Assembly (NCBI RefSeq): GCF_014467285.1
Contig: NZ_NKHR01000006.1
Coordinates: 124,001 to 188,000, forward strand
Origin: Xenorhabdus sp014467285
GTDB taxonomy: Bacteria > Pseudomonadota > Gammaproteobacteria > Enterobacterales > Enterobacteriaceae
DNA length: 64,000 nucleotides
Reading direction: 5' to 3'
Part shown: positions 53,903-61,683 of the stretch, one piece after another
Layout of the letters: every line of letters begins with the position of its first letter
Numbering within the stretch: the stretch's first letter is position 1
Notes under the pieces: generated by a model
The model's input: only the letters and a program-made list of their open reading frames with translations
What the model was told of the DNA's origin: nothing
The model's database searches: none
Program-made: the position numbers and the translations under genes

Positions 53903-54637
53903 GTGAAACGTAAATCATTGGTACTGGCTGCGATGATGGCTCTGGGAAGCCTCTCTGGCATGGCTGCTTCTGCCTCTGAATTGCCATCTGTCCCACATAT
54001 TTCTACTTCTGGTAATGCGGTAATCAAAGCGACGCCAGATATGGCCACGTTGATAATCCATGTCAGTGAAACTCAAAAAAGCTCGGCAGATGCAAAGAAA
54101 AAAGTGGACGAGCGTGTCGCGAAATATTTTGCTTTTCTGAAAAATAATAGCATTGAAAAGAAAGATATTGATGCTGCCAATTTGCGTACGCAACCAGAAT
54201 ATCAATATGAACAAAAGACTGGTAAATCAACAATCACAGGTTATAGAGCTTCGCGTTCGGTTGCAGTAAAAGTTCATAAACTGGATCAACTGAATACATT
54301 ATTGGATGGTGCCCTGAAAGCTGGATTGAATGAAATTAACTCGGTGCAGTTCAGTGTTGAGAATCCACAACGTTATCGTGATGAAGCCAGACAAAAAGCC
54401 ATTGAGAATGCTATTGCACAAGCGACTGCATTGGCAAAAGGGTTCAACGGTAAGCTAGGCCCGGTATATAGCATCAATTACCGTGCTCCTGAAGCCGTGC
54501 CAGCGCCAATGAGCCGCCTGAAATACCAGACAGCCCTGATGGCAGCACCAGCAGCAGATTCAGCCGGTGAAACTTATGAACCACAGGGCATTGAATTCTC
54601 TGATCACGTCGATGCGGTTTTTGAATTACAGCGTTAA
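53903..54637 (+). CDS. yggE: Periplasmic SIMPL-domain protein YggE
   Basis: A 244-residue SIMPL-domain (DUF541) protein linked to oxidative-stress protection in E. coli; the mechanism is not known. A signal peptide is evident (positive KRK, hydrophobic LVLAAMMALGSLSGMA, cleavage near ASASE), so the product is periplasmic. The start is GTG at 53903, with AAGGAGG only 4 bases upstream. Its stop codon overlaps the convergent argP stop. Confidence 0.93.
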   Translation: MKRKSLVLAAMMALGSLSGMAASASELPSVPHISTSGNAVIKATPDMATLIIHVSETQKSSADAKKKVDERVAKYFAFLKNNSIEKKDIDAANLRTQPEYQYEQKTGKSTITGYRASRSVAVKVHKLDQLNTLLDGALKAGLNEINSVQFSVENPQRYRDEARQKAIENAIAQATALAKGFNGKLGPVYSINYRAPEAVPAPMSRLKYQTALMAAPAADSAGETYEPQGIEFSDHVDAVFELQR

Positions 54638-55539
54638 TTAATTTCATCTTCCTGACGTAACATCTGACGTCCTAGTTTGAGCAGGGCGTCAGTGACTTTT
54701 CTCATCGCCCCGCTTTCTGGGGTAAAACGATGCCAATAAAGCATGCGGCGTTGGCATAGTCCGGGCGTTAAATCAACTAATTCACCAGCTTGCAGCTCCT
54801 TGTCGATTTGCAAGTGTGGGATCATACAGCAAGTTGAACCTTGTCTTGCCAATTGCACAAATGCTTCAGAAGAATTCACGATATGGCAGGGGACACTACC
54901 CGGTGATAAGTCAAAATTCTGTTGTAAGAATGCCTGGTGCATATCATCCAGATGGTCGAATGCCACGGCAGGGGCTTTCAGTAATGCTGAACGAGTAACG
55001 CCATTAGGAAAAAAGCGCTCTGCGAACTCTGGAGAGGCAACAAACAGATAATCGAGAGCACCTAACTTATCAACCAGACAGCTTGGCAGGGGCTGAGCTT
55101 GAATACTAATCGCTCCAACAACTTCGCCACGCCGCAAACGTTCCTGAGTCCGGGTTTCATCTTCCACCTGAATATTTAGACGAATGGGTAAATCGGATAA
55201 AACAGGATGGAGAGCGGGTAAAAGCCAGGTTGCCAGACTATCCGCGTTAACCGCGAGGGAGAGCAACAGCGGTATCTCATTGCTATTTTCGTCACCGAGC
55301 CATTGTGCTTCCAGTAATTCTACCTGATGCAATAGCGCGAGCAGCTTTTGCCCTTGCTCTGTAGGGCGAGGTGGAACGGTGCGCACCAATAGTGGCTGAC
55401 CAAACAGATTTTCTAATTGTTTGATTCTCTGGGATACCGCGGATTGGGTGATACAAAGTTTTTGTGCCGCACGCTCGAAACCACGTTCTCGGATCACTGC
55501 ATCCAATGCTTGCAGTGACCTGTAATCAGGACGTTTCAT
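54634..55539 (-). CDS. argP: LysR-type regulator ArgP (IciA)
   Basis: ArgP activates argO and other genes in response to arginine and lysine. The 301-residue protein (E. coli 297) has the N-terminal LysR helix-turn-helix (LQALDAVIRERGFERAAQKL, then ITQSAVSQRIKQLE) and a C-terminal effector domain. It is transcribed leftward and converges on yggE with a 4-base overlap of the ends. Confidence 0.95.
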   Translation of the reverse strand: MKRPDYRSLQALDAVIRERGFERAAQKLCITQSAVSQRIKQLENLFGQPLLVRTVPPRPTEQGQKLLALLHQVELLEAQWLGDENSNEIPLLLSLAVNADSLATWLLPALHPVLSDLPIRLNIQVEDETRTQERLRRGEVVGAISIQAQPLPSCLVDKLGALDYLFVASPEFAERFFPNGVTRSALLKAPAVAFDHLDDMHQAFLQQNFDLSPGSVPCHIVNSSEAFVQLARQGSTCCMIPHLQIDKELQAGELVDLTPGLCQRRMLYWHRFTPESGAMRKVTDALLKLGRQMLRQEDEIN

Positions 55540-55640
55540 TGAAAATAAAGTTCTCCGTTTTTACTCTTTTTGTGGGATATATTTTTTTAGGCTAAGTAGC
55601 TCTGTGGCTTGAGTAGCATCGCATGACTTAAGCAATACTC

Positions 55641-55708
55641 TTGCGATTCAAATATTCTTGCGATCCAAATACCATTGCGATCTGAATACCATTGTGATCT
55701 AAACAGCA
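55641..55708. repeat. 4 x 17 bp tandem repeat between argP and rpiA
   Basis: Four 17-bp units start at 55641, 55658, 55675 and 55692 (consensus TTGCGATCTAAATACCA, with increasing divergence). Further weak units are visible on both sides (for example near 55709). The array lies in the divergent promoter region of argP and rpiA, about 110 bases before rpiA. Confidence 0.85.
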
Positions 55709-55816
55709 TTATGTGGCCTAAGTAGCACTATGCCATATTTTTTCATGGAGCGAGGTAATATTGTTTATACTAGCCGTCAGATTTTTCCTTGTAACTGTTT
55801 ATAGGCTGTGATTGAT

Positions 55817-56476
55817 ATGACTCAGGACGAACTGAAAAAAGCAGTAGGTTGGGCGGCATTGGAATACGTTAAACCGGGCACAATTGTTGGTGTTGGTACG
55901 GGTTCAACGGCAGCGCATTTTATTGATGCGTTAGGAACTATCAAAGACAAAATTAAAGGTGCGGTGTCTAGTTCAGAAGCATCAACTGCAAAGCTGAAAA
56001 GTCTCGGTATTCCCGTATTTGACTGCAATGATGTTGACAGTTTGGATATTTATGTTGATGGCGCAGATGAAATTAACGGTCAGATGCAAATGATCAAAGG
56101 TGGTGGTGCGGCATTAACCCGGGAAAAAATCATCGCTGCTGTTGCAAAGAAATTTATCTGTATCATTGATTCCTCTAAGCAAGTGGATGTCCTGGGCAAA
56201 TTTCCACTGCCGGTTGAAGTTATCCCAATGGCACGCGCTTATGTTACCCGTGAACTGGAGAAGTTAGGAGGAACCCCGGTTTATCGTGAAAATGTGGTGA
56301 CTGATAATGGTAATGACATTCTGGATGTCCACAATCTTTCGATTGTTGAGCCGGCTGAATGGGAAGACAAAATCAATGGCATCGCTGGTGTGGTAACTGT
56401 TGGTCTTTTTGCCAACAGAGGTGCCAACGTAGTGCTGGTGGGTACCGCGGACGGTGTCAGAACGATTAAAGAATAA
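55817..56476 (+). CDS. rpiA: Ribose-5-phosphate isomerase A
   Basis: RpiA interconverts ribose 5-phosphate and ribulose 5-phosphate in the pentose phosphate pathway. The 219-residue protein equals E. coli RpiA in length and has GVGTGSTAAHFIDAL, the catalytic DGADEIN and KGGGAALTREKI. An in-frame GTG at 55808 would add three residues; the ATG at 55817 fits the family start MTQDELKKAVGWAALEYV. Confidence 0.97.
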   Translation: MTQDELKKAVGWAALEYVKPGTIVGVGTGSTAAHFIDALGTIKDKIKGAVSSSEASTAKLKSLGIPVFDCNDVDSLDIYVDGADEINGQMQMIKGGGAALTREKIIAAVAKKFICIIDSSKQVDVLGKFPLPVEVIPMARAYVTRELEKLGGTPVYRENVVTDNGNDILDVHNLSIVEPAEWEDKINGIAGVVTVGLFANRGANVVLVGTADGVRTIKE

Positions 56477-56483
56477 TCGTTTG

Positions 56484-56518
56484 TTGGGGGCAGAATATTC
56501 TGTCCCCAAAATATTTTT
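56484..56518 (+). terminator. Terminator after rpiA
   Basis: A 10-bp stem with one G-T pair (56484-56493 with 56500-56509), a 6-base loop and an A/T-rich tail with T5 lie 8 bases after the rpiA stop. Confidence 0.85.
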
Positions 56519-56745
56519 ATATTTATAAAAAAAAGAAAATTTGGTGATATCTATCACGTTACCGCCTAAAAAAAACTCAAGATCCTGTTTTTGACTTATA
56601 ACGAATTATTTTACTTCGTGTAACAACTTATTTACTGTTTCTTATCCTGTTATATAAGCAATCGATTGTATTGCCGTTGTCGTTTTTTTTGTTATTTTGG
56701 TGATACCTATAGGCGTTATAAAGTTAGTACAACTAGGGCGGGCAA

Positions 56746-57987
56746 ATGGTTAAGGTATCTTTAGAAAAGGATAAGATTAAATTTCTGCTACTGGAAGGCG
56801 TTCATCAAAGCACAGTAGACAAATTGAAAGCGGCTGGGTACAGCAATATTGAATATCATAAAGGGGCATTGGAACCAGAAGAACTGAAAGAAGCAATTCG
56901 TGATGCTCGGTTTGTGGGGATCCGTTCCCGTACTCAGTTGACAGAAGAAATTTTTTCCGCAGCGGAAAAATTGGTTGCTGTGGGATGTTTCTGTATTGGT
57001 ACTAATCAAGTTGATTTGAAAGCCGCAGCAAGACGCGGTATTCCTGTATTTAATGCACCATTCTCCAATACCCGATCAGTCGCTGAAATGGTATTGGGTG
57101 AATTGCTGTTGTTATTGCGCCGCATTCCTGAGGCGAATGCAAAAGCACATAAAGGTGTATGGGATAAGCAGGCAAAAGGTTGTTATGAAGCTCGCGGAAA
57201 GAAACTAGGCATTATTGGTTACGGCCATATCGGTACACAGCTTGGTATTTTGGCTGAAAGTATTGGTCTGAATGTTTATTTCTATGATATCGAAAATAAA
57301 TTGCCATTAGGTAATGCACAGCAAGTCCATCATCTATCTGAACTATTAAATATGAGTGATGTTGTGAGCCTGCACGTACCTGAAACAGCTTCGACCAAAA
57401 ATATGATTGGTGCAACAGAGCTGGAATTGATGAAACCAGGTTCAATTTTGATAAATGCTTCACGCGGCACCGTGATAGACATTCCTGCATTAAGTGAAGC
57501 ATTGGAAACCGGGCATATTTCTGGCGCGGCGATTGATGTATTCCCAGAAGAGCCGGCAACAAACAGCGATCCTTTCATCTCGTTATTAACAAAATTTGAT
57601 AATGTATTACTGACACCGCATATTGGTGGATCGACTCAGGAAGCCCAAGAAAATATTGGTGCTGAAGTCGGAGGTAAGTTGGTGAAATACTCTGACAACG
57701 GTTCTACGCTGTCTGCGGTTAATTTCCCTGAAGTTTCACTGCCTGTTCATGCCAAAGATACTAACCGTTTGCTGCATATCCATGAAAACCGTCCCGGTAT
57801 CTTAACCAGCATCAACCAAGTGTTCACTGCTCAAGAAATCAATATTGAAGCACAATATCTGCGAACAGAAGGCGATATTGGTTATGTGGTTATTGATATT
57901 ACAGCGCAGAGCACTGCTGAAGCCGAATTGGTATTGCAACAACTGAAAGCTTTGCCTGGTACAATCCGTTCCCGGTTGCTTTATTAA
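56746..57987 (+). CDS. serA: D-3-phosphoglycerate dehydrogenase
   Basis: SerA catalyses the first step of serine synthesis and is inhibited by serine. The 413-residue protein (E. coli 410) has the NAD-binding fold with GIIGYGHIGTQLG, the catalytic Arg in NASRGTVIDI, and His in TPHIGGSTQEAQ. A C-terminal ACT domain (NRPGILTSINQVFTAQ) is the serine-sensing site. A 270-base spacer separates it from rpiA. Confidence 0.97.
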   Translation: MVKVSLEKDKIKFLLLEGVHQSTVDKLKAAGYSNIEYHKGALEPEELKEAIRDARFVGIRSRTQLTEEIFSAAEKLVAVGCFCIGTNQVDLKAAARRGIPVFNAPFSNTRSVAEMVLGELLLLLRRIPEANAKAHKGVWDKQAKGCYEARGKKLGIIGYGHIGTQLGILAESIGLNVYFYDIENKLPLGNAQQVHHLSELLNMSDVVSLHVPETASTKNMIGATELELMKPGSILINASRGTVIDIPALSEALETGHISGAAIDVFPEEPATNSDPFISLLTKFDNVLLTPHIGGSTQEAQENIGAEVGGKLVKYSDNGSTLSAVNFPEVSLPVHAKDTNRLLHIHENRPGILTSINQVFTAQEINIEAQYLRTEGDIGYVVIDITAQSTAEAELVLQQLKALPGTIRSRLLY

Positions 57988-58004
57988 TTCACTAAGAGTG
58001 AAAG

Positions 58005-58032
58005 AAGGGCTGTTGAATATTTAACAGCTCTT
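58005..58032. terminator. Bidirectional terminator between serA and ygfA
   Basis: A 10-bp stem with one G-T pair (58005-58014 with 58023-58032) and an 8-base loop lies between the convergent serA and ygfA. On the reverse strand it is followed by a pyrimidine-rich CTTCTTTC stretch. Confidence 0.6.
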
Positions 58033-58047
58033 ATATCAGTTAAAGAT

Positions 58048-58644
58048 TCACGCCCATTGCCATACTTTTTCTGGTGTAATAATTTCCGGTAAAGGAATAT
58101 CCCAACTTGCACTGGGTAATGTTTCCACTAGCTGGAAATTGTGTGCTAACCCTATCGGGTAAAAGTTCTGTTGTTGCCATTTTGCGAGAGTCCTATCGTA
58201 GAAGCCGCCTCCCATACCCAAACGTTGCCCTGTACAATCAAAAGCAACGAGTGGTATGAACATGACATCAAGTTCAGAAACAGGCAAAACCTGCCGGATA
58301 TCCAGCGAAGGTTCTTCTATATTGAATTGATTCCGAATCAGGGGAGTATCGGCACAGTAACGCAGGAAAAGTAAGTGATTCCGGCTGAAAGGATGCAATA
58401 CTGGCAAATAGACTTGCTTGTTTTGTTGCCAAAGTTGTTGGATTAATGGACGTGTATCCAATTCCCCATCGAAAGAGAGATACAGGGCAATTTTGTTAGC
58501 TTGCAGAACCTTCGGATGAGCCATGACTTGTTTGGCTGCTTGCAGGGCAAATTGCGCTTGTTGCTCGGGGGATAAACTTTGACGTAGTTGTCGAATTTTT
58601 TTTCGAATGGATTTTCGGAGAGAAAAAAAAGAATCTGATTGCAT
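58048..58644 (-). CDS. ygfA: 5-formyltetrahydrofolate cyclo-ligase family protein
   Basis: The protein belongs to the 5-FCL family, which converts 5-formyl-THF to 5,10-methenyl-THF using ATP. It has 198 residues from the ATG at 58644 (AGG six bases upstream). Motifs are ALYLSFDGELDTRPLIQQL and the substrate/ATP segment DCTGQRLGMGGGFYDRTL. The frame is open to 58704, but that longer form would run into the 6S RNA gene. Co-transcription with the upstream 6S RNA is the arrangement known in E. coli. Confidence 0.94.
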   Translation of the reverse strand: MQSDSFFSLRKSIRKKIRQLRQSLSPEQQAQFALQAAKQVMAHPKVLQANKIALYLSFDGELDTRPLIQQLWQQNKQVYLPVLHPFSRNHLLFLRYCADTPLIRNQFNIEEPSLDIRQVLPVSELDVMFIPLVAFDCTGQRLGMGGGFYDRTLAKWQQQNFYPIGLAHNFQLVETLPSASWDIPLPEIITPEKVWQWA

Positions 58645-58694
58645 GATACCTGCCTGTTTAATGCAGAAAAGGATACAAAACAGATAAAAATTAG

Positions 58695-58877
58695 GGTTCT
58701 CCAAGATGCCGTTGCAGGTGGTAACCCTTGAACCCTTGGTTCAAGGTGAACGTAGAGTCGTTTCTATTAGGCTTCTTGGTCTGGCCAAGCATGCTCACAA
58801 GAAACAGAGCACTACATTCTATAGGTATGAAATATCGGCTCAGGGGACTTCCCCGCTCACGCACACCTCAGAGAAAT
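58695..58877 (-). ncRNA. ssrS: 6S RNA
   Basis: 6S RNA binds sigma-70 RNA polymerase and down-regulates transcription in stationary phase. The reverse strand starts ATTTCTCTGAG near 58877 and contains the conserved blocks GTCCCCTGAGCCGATATTTC, GTGAGCATGCTTGG, AGAAGCCT and CACCTTGAACCAAGGGTTCA. It closes with CATCTTGGAGAACC near 58695. The two ends pair to form the terminal stem, and the length is about 183 nt. Location between zapA and ygfA is the conserved enterobacterial one. The ends are estimated from alignment with E. coli by eye. Confidence 0.95.
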
Positions 58878-58891
58878 TTTTTGTTGCTTAA

Positions 58892-58930
58892 AACGCTAAA
58901 TAGGCTCTAAACAACGCTATGGAGCCTATT
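58892..58930 (-). terminator. Terminator of zapA, just upstream of 6S RNA
   Basis: A perfect 9-bp stem (58899-58907 with 58922-58930) has a 14-base loop. On the reverse strand it is followed by TTAGCGTTTT. It lies after zapA and about 20 bases before the 6S RNA 5' end, so it may separate zapA transcription from the 6S promoter. Confidence 0.55.
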
Positions 58931-59026
58931 GTATGGAACTAAATGAAGAAAGCAACTGCTTATATTCATCTATAGTGACTACTGCCTGATTTATCAACAA
59001 GAATGAGTTTATTGACAGGTGGAACA

Positions 59027-59332
59027 TCAGGTAATTTTACCTTGTTCTAACAATGCGTTTTCAATAGTCTGCTGGAGCATTTTTATTTTTTGTTCCATAT
59101 TGTAGGCATAATCACGGGTTTTCATTTTTTCTTGTGCTAACTCGTGACAAACATTCAGCGCCACAATAAAAACCAGCTGCTCAGTGTTAGTTACTCTGGT
59201 GCGTTCTTTGAGGTTTTGCAAACGTTGATCAAGCTCCTCAGCAGCAGCTTGCAATGCTTCTATCTGCTCTGGTGGACAATTGACACGTAATGACCGCCCA
59301 AAAATCTGAATATCTACTGGTTGTGCAGACAT
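59027..59332 (-). CDS. zapA: Cell division protein ZapA
   Basis: ZapA cross-links FtsZ protofilaments and helps recruit ZapB. The 101-residue protein has the N-terminal FtsZ-binding head (VDIQIFGRSLRVNCPPEQ) and a long C-terminal coiled coil (from about residue 55). E. coli ZapA has 109 residues. It is divergent from ygfB across a repeat-containing spacer. Confidence 0.95.
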   Translation of the reverse strand: MSAQPVDIQIFGRSLRVNCPPEQIEALQAAAEELDQRLQNLKERTRVTNTEQLVFIVALNVCHELAQEKMKTRDYAYNMEQKIKMLQQTIENALLEQGKIT

Positions 59333-59376
59333 GACACCTTCCTGATTTATTACTGTGCCGAAACCTTGATTTTGAC

Positions 59377-59443
59377 ATATAGCCCTTATCCTTCAAATTG
59401 TAGCTTTATTGGCTGAGTAACAACTTGAAATCTATTGGGCATA
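59377..59443. repeat. Palindromic intergenic repeat, copy 3 (short)
   Basis: A 67-bp copy whose left end reads ATATAGCCC...TTCAAATTGTAGC and whose right end AACAACTTGAAATC...GGGCATA is the imperfect complement. It lies between zapA and ygfB. Confidence 0.65.
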
Positions 59444-59598
59444 AAGTAAATTTTGGTATAAAAACAAGGCCGACACCAATCATTACCGTACAATACCAAA
59501 AGCGCCCCCTCCTTATATCGGTGTATGCTGTCTGGTATAGCGACTCCCCTTGATGGTAGCATAGCATGAACTTATATCGCCAACGATGATCAATATAC

Positions 59599-60174
59599 AT
59601 GTCTATACAAAACTCATTACCTAATTATCAGTCATTTGATGAAATTTTGCATCAACAGTCCGTTGCACTGACCGCAGCAGAAATGCACGGCTTAATCAGT
59701 GGATTACTATGTGGTGGAAATCATGATAGTAGTTGGCAGACATTGGTGCATGATCTCGCTAATGATGGTCTGGCATTTTCTCAGGTTTTATCCGTACCCC
59801 TCCGGGAATTGCACGAAACGACCTTTGAATTGCTTGATGACAGTAATTTTGCATTTAAGCTACTGCTTCCTGATGAAGAAGCCGGTGTTTTTGAATGTGC
59901 GGATGCGTTGGCGGGATGGGTGAACCATTTTCTATTGGGATTAGGTGTCGCAAATCCAAAATTGACAGAAAAACCAGAAATTAAAGAAATTGTCACCGAT
60001 TTACGTAATATTGGCATGTTGGGGTATGACGAGGAGGAAGATCAAGAAGAGCTATCCCAGGCTCTTGAAGAAGTCCTGGAATATGTTCGTGTTGCAGTTC
60101 AGCTCTGTTATATCGCTTTAGCAATGCCGAAAACTTCAGGTAGTGCAAAAAATGAAAAACCAACATTGCATTGA
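59599..60174 (+). CDS. ygfB: UPF0149 family protein YgfB
   Basis: A 191-residue UPF0149 protein, all-helical and acidic. It contains LTAAEMHGLISGLLCGG, the invariant N-terminal segment of the family, and WVNHFLLGLG. It is the usual first gene of the ygfB-pepP-ubiH-ubiI cluster. In Pseudomonas aeruginosa a YgfB homologue affects AmpG/AmpR-linked resistance by antagonising AlpA; that role is not shown for enterobacteria. Repeat copies stand on both sides of the gene. Confidence 0.93.
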   Translation: MSIQNSLPNYQSFDEILHQQSVALTAAEMHGLISGLLCGGNHDSSWQTLVHDLANDGLAFSQVLSVPLRELHETTFELLDDSNFAFKLLLPDEEAGVFECADALAGWVNHFLLGLGVANPKLTEKPEIKEIVTDLRNIGMLGYDEEEDQEELSQALEEVLEYVRVAVQLCYIALAMPKTSGSAKNEKPTLH

Positions 60175-60182
60175 TTGGTGAT

Positions 60183-60308
60183 ATATACCTAATAAATTTC
60201 AAGTTGTAGCACAATAGCAAATGAACGAATCCCGAAAGCATAACTACTGTGCGATTGGGAGCGGGTAAACGCGGCTGACAAAGCAGCAGCTTGAAAGATA
60301 AAGGGTAT
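60183..60308. repeat. Palindromic intergenic repeat, copy 4 (long)
   Basis: A 126-bp copy starting ATATACCTAATAAATTTCAA and ending CAGCTTGAAAGATAAAGGGT. The ends are inverted complements; the interior contains TAGCAC...GTGCGATTGGGAGCGG and differs from the shorter copies. It separates ygfB from pepP and ends about 34 bases before the pepP ATG. Confidence 0.75.
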
Positions 60309-60342
60309 CCTAACTAATAATAATGAAATCGCAGGAGAGGGT

Positions 60343-61659
60343 ATGACTAAACAAGAATATTTATCCCGTCGTCAGGCACTATTGTCAAAAATGGCACCGG
60401 CCAGTGCGGCCATTATTTTTTCTGCCCCGCCTGCGACACGTAATTCAGATAGCGAGTATCCTTATCGCCAGCACAGTGATTTTCTTTATCTGACAGGTTT
60501 CAATGAACCGGAAGCGGTTTTGATACTGATCAAAAGTGATGAAACTCACAATCATAGCGTACTGTTTAACCGCGTCCGTGATTTGAATGCGGAAATTTGG
60601 TTTGGCCGTCGTCTTGGGCAAGAAGCCGCATTGGAAAAACTGGGCGTGGATCGTGCTCTGCCATACGATGATCTCAACGAACAGCTCTATTTACTACTGA
60701 ATGGCTTGGAAGTGGTTTATCACGCGCAGGGAGAGTTTGAATACGCTGACAACATCGTATTTAGTGCCTTGGATAAATTGCGTAAAAATAGTCGCCGTAA
60801 TCTCAGTGCCCCGTCTGCTATGGTGGATTGGCGTCCATGGCTGCATGAAATGCGCCTGTTCAAGTCGGAATCTGAATTGGAAATCATGCGCAAGGCTGGG
60901 AAAATCAGTGCGCAGGCGCATACCAGAGCCATGCAGGTTTGTTGTCCTGACATGTTTGAATTTCAGCTTGAGGCTGAGATTCATCATGAATTTACCTATC
61001 AGGGTGCACGTTATCCTGCCTATAACACCATCATTGGTGCAGGAGAAAACGCTTGCATTCTGCATTACACAGAAAATGAACGTCGAATGAAAGACGGTGA
61101 TTTAGTCTTGATCGATGCAGGATGTGAGTATGCAGGGTATGCGGGCGATATTACGCGGACATTCCCGGTCAATGGCAAATTTACTCGTCCACAACGTGAA
61201 ATTTATGACATTGTGCTGGAAGCCATTAATGTTTCTCTGGAGTTATATAAACCCGGCGCCAGCATCCGCGGAGTCACTGAGCAGGTTGTGCGTATTATGG
61301 TCAATGGATTGGTAAAATTGGGAATTATGCACGGTGAAGTCGAACAATTGATCGAAACTAATGCTTATCGCCAATTTTTCATGCATGGTTTGAGTCACTG
61401 GTTGGGACTGGATGTACACGATGTGGGCAATTACGGTGTTGAGCGTGATCGCATACTGGAACCCGGCATGGTGCTGACAGTAGAGCCGGGGCTTTACATT
61501 GCACCGGATGCGGATGTTCCGTTGGAATACCGCGGCATTGGTATCCGCATTGAAGACGACATCGTGATAACGGAAACCGGAAATGAAAACCTGACTGAGC
61601 ATGTCGTAAAAGATCCCGATGAGATAGAAGCGTTGATGGCACAGGCGAAACAGGGTTAA
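60343..61659 (+). CDS. pepP: Xaa-Pro aminopeptidase P
   Basis: PepP removes N-terminal residues preceding proline, using a dinuclear manganese site in a pita-bread fold. The 438-residue protein (E. coli 441) shows metal ligands in LIDAGCEYAGYAGDITRTFP, the His segment HGLSHWLGLDVHDVG, VEPGLY and GIRIEDDIV. It is the second protein gene of the ygfB-pepP-ubiH-ubiI run. Confidence 0.97.
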   Translation: MTKQEYLSRRQALLSKMAPASAAIIFSAPPATRNSDSEYPYRQHSDFLYLTGFNEPEAVLILIKSDETHNHSVLFNRVRDLNAEIWFGRRLGQEAALEKLGVDRALPYDDLNEQLYLLLNGLEVVYHAQGEFEYADNIVFSALDKLRKNSRRNLSAPSAMVDWRPWLHEMRLFKSESELEIMRKAGKISAQAHTRAMQVCCPDMFEFQLEAEIHHEFTYQGARYPAYNTIIGAGENACILHYTENERRMKDGDLVLIDAGCEYAGYAGDITRTFPVNGKFTRPQREIYDIVLEAINVSLELYKPGASIRGVTEQVVRIMVNGLVKLGIMHGEVEQLIETNAYRQFFMHGLSHWLGLDVHDVGNYGVERDRILEPGMVLTVEPGLYIAPDADVPLEYRGIGIRIEDDIVITETGNENLTEHVVKDPDEIEALMAQAKQG

Positions 61660-61683
61660 GGTTAAAATAATCAGGAAGTGATA

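Noticed and set aside
58706..58910. Two overlapping 60-codon forward frames
   Set aside because: They are the complement of the 6S RNA gene.
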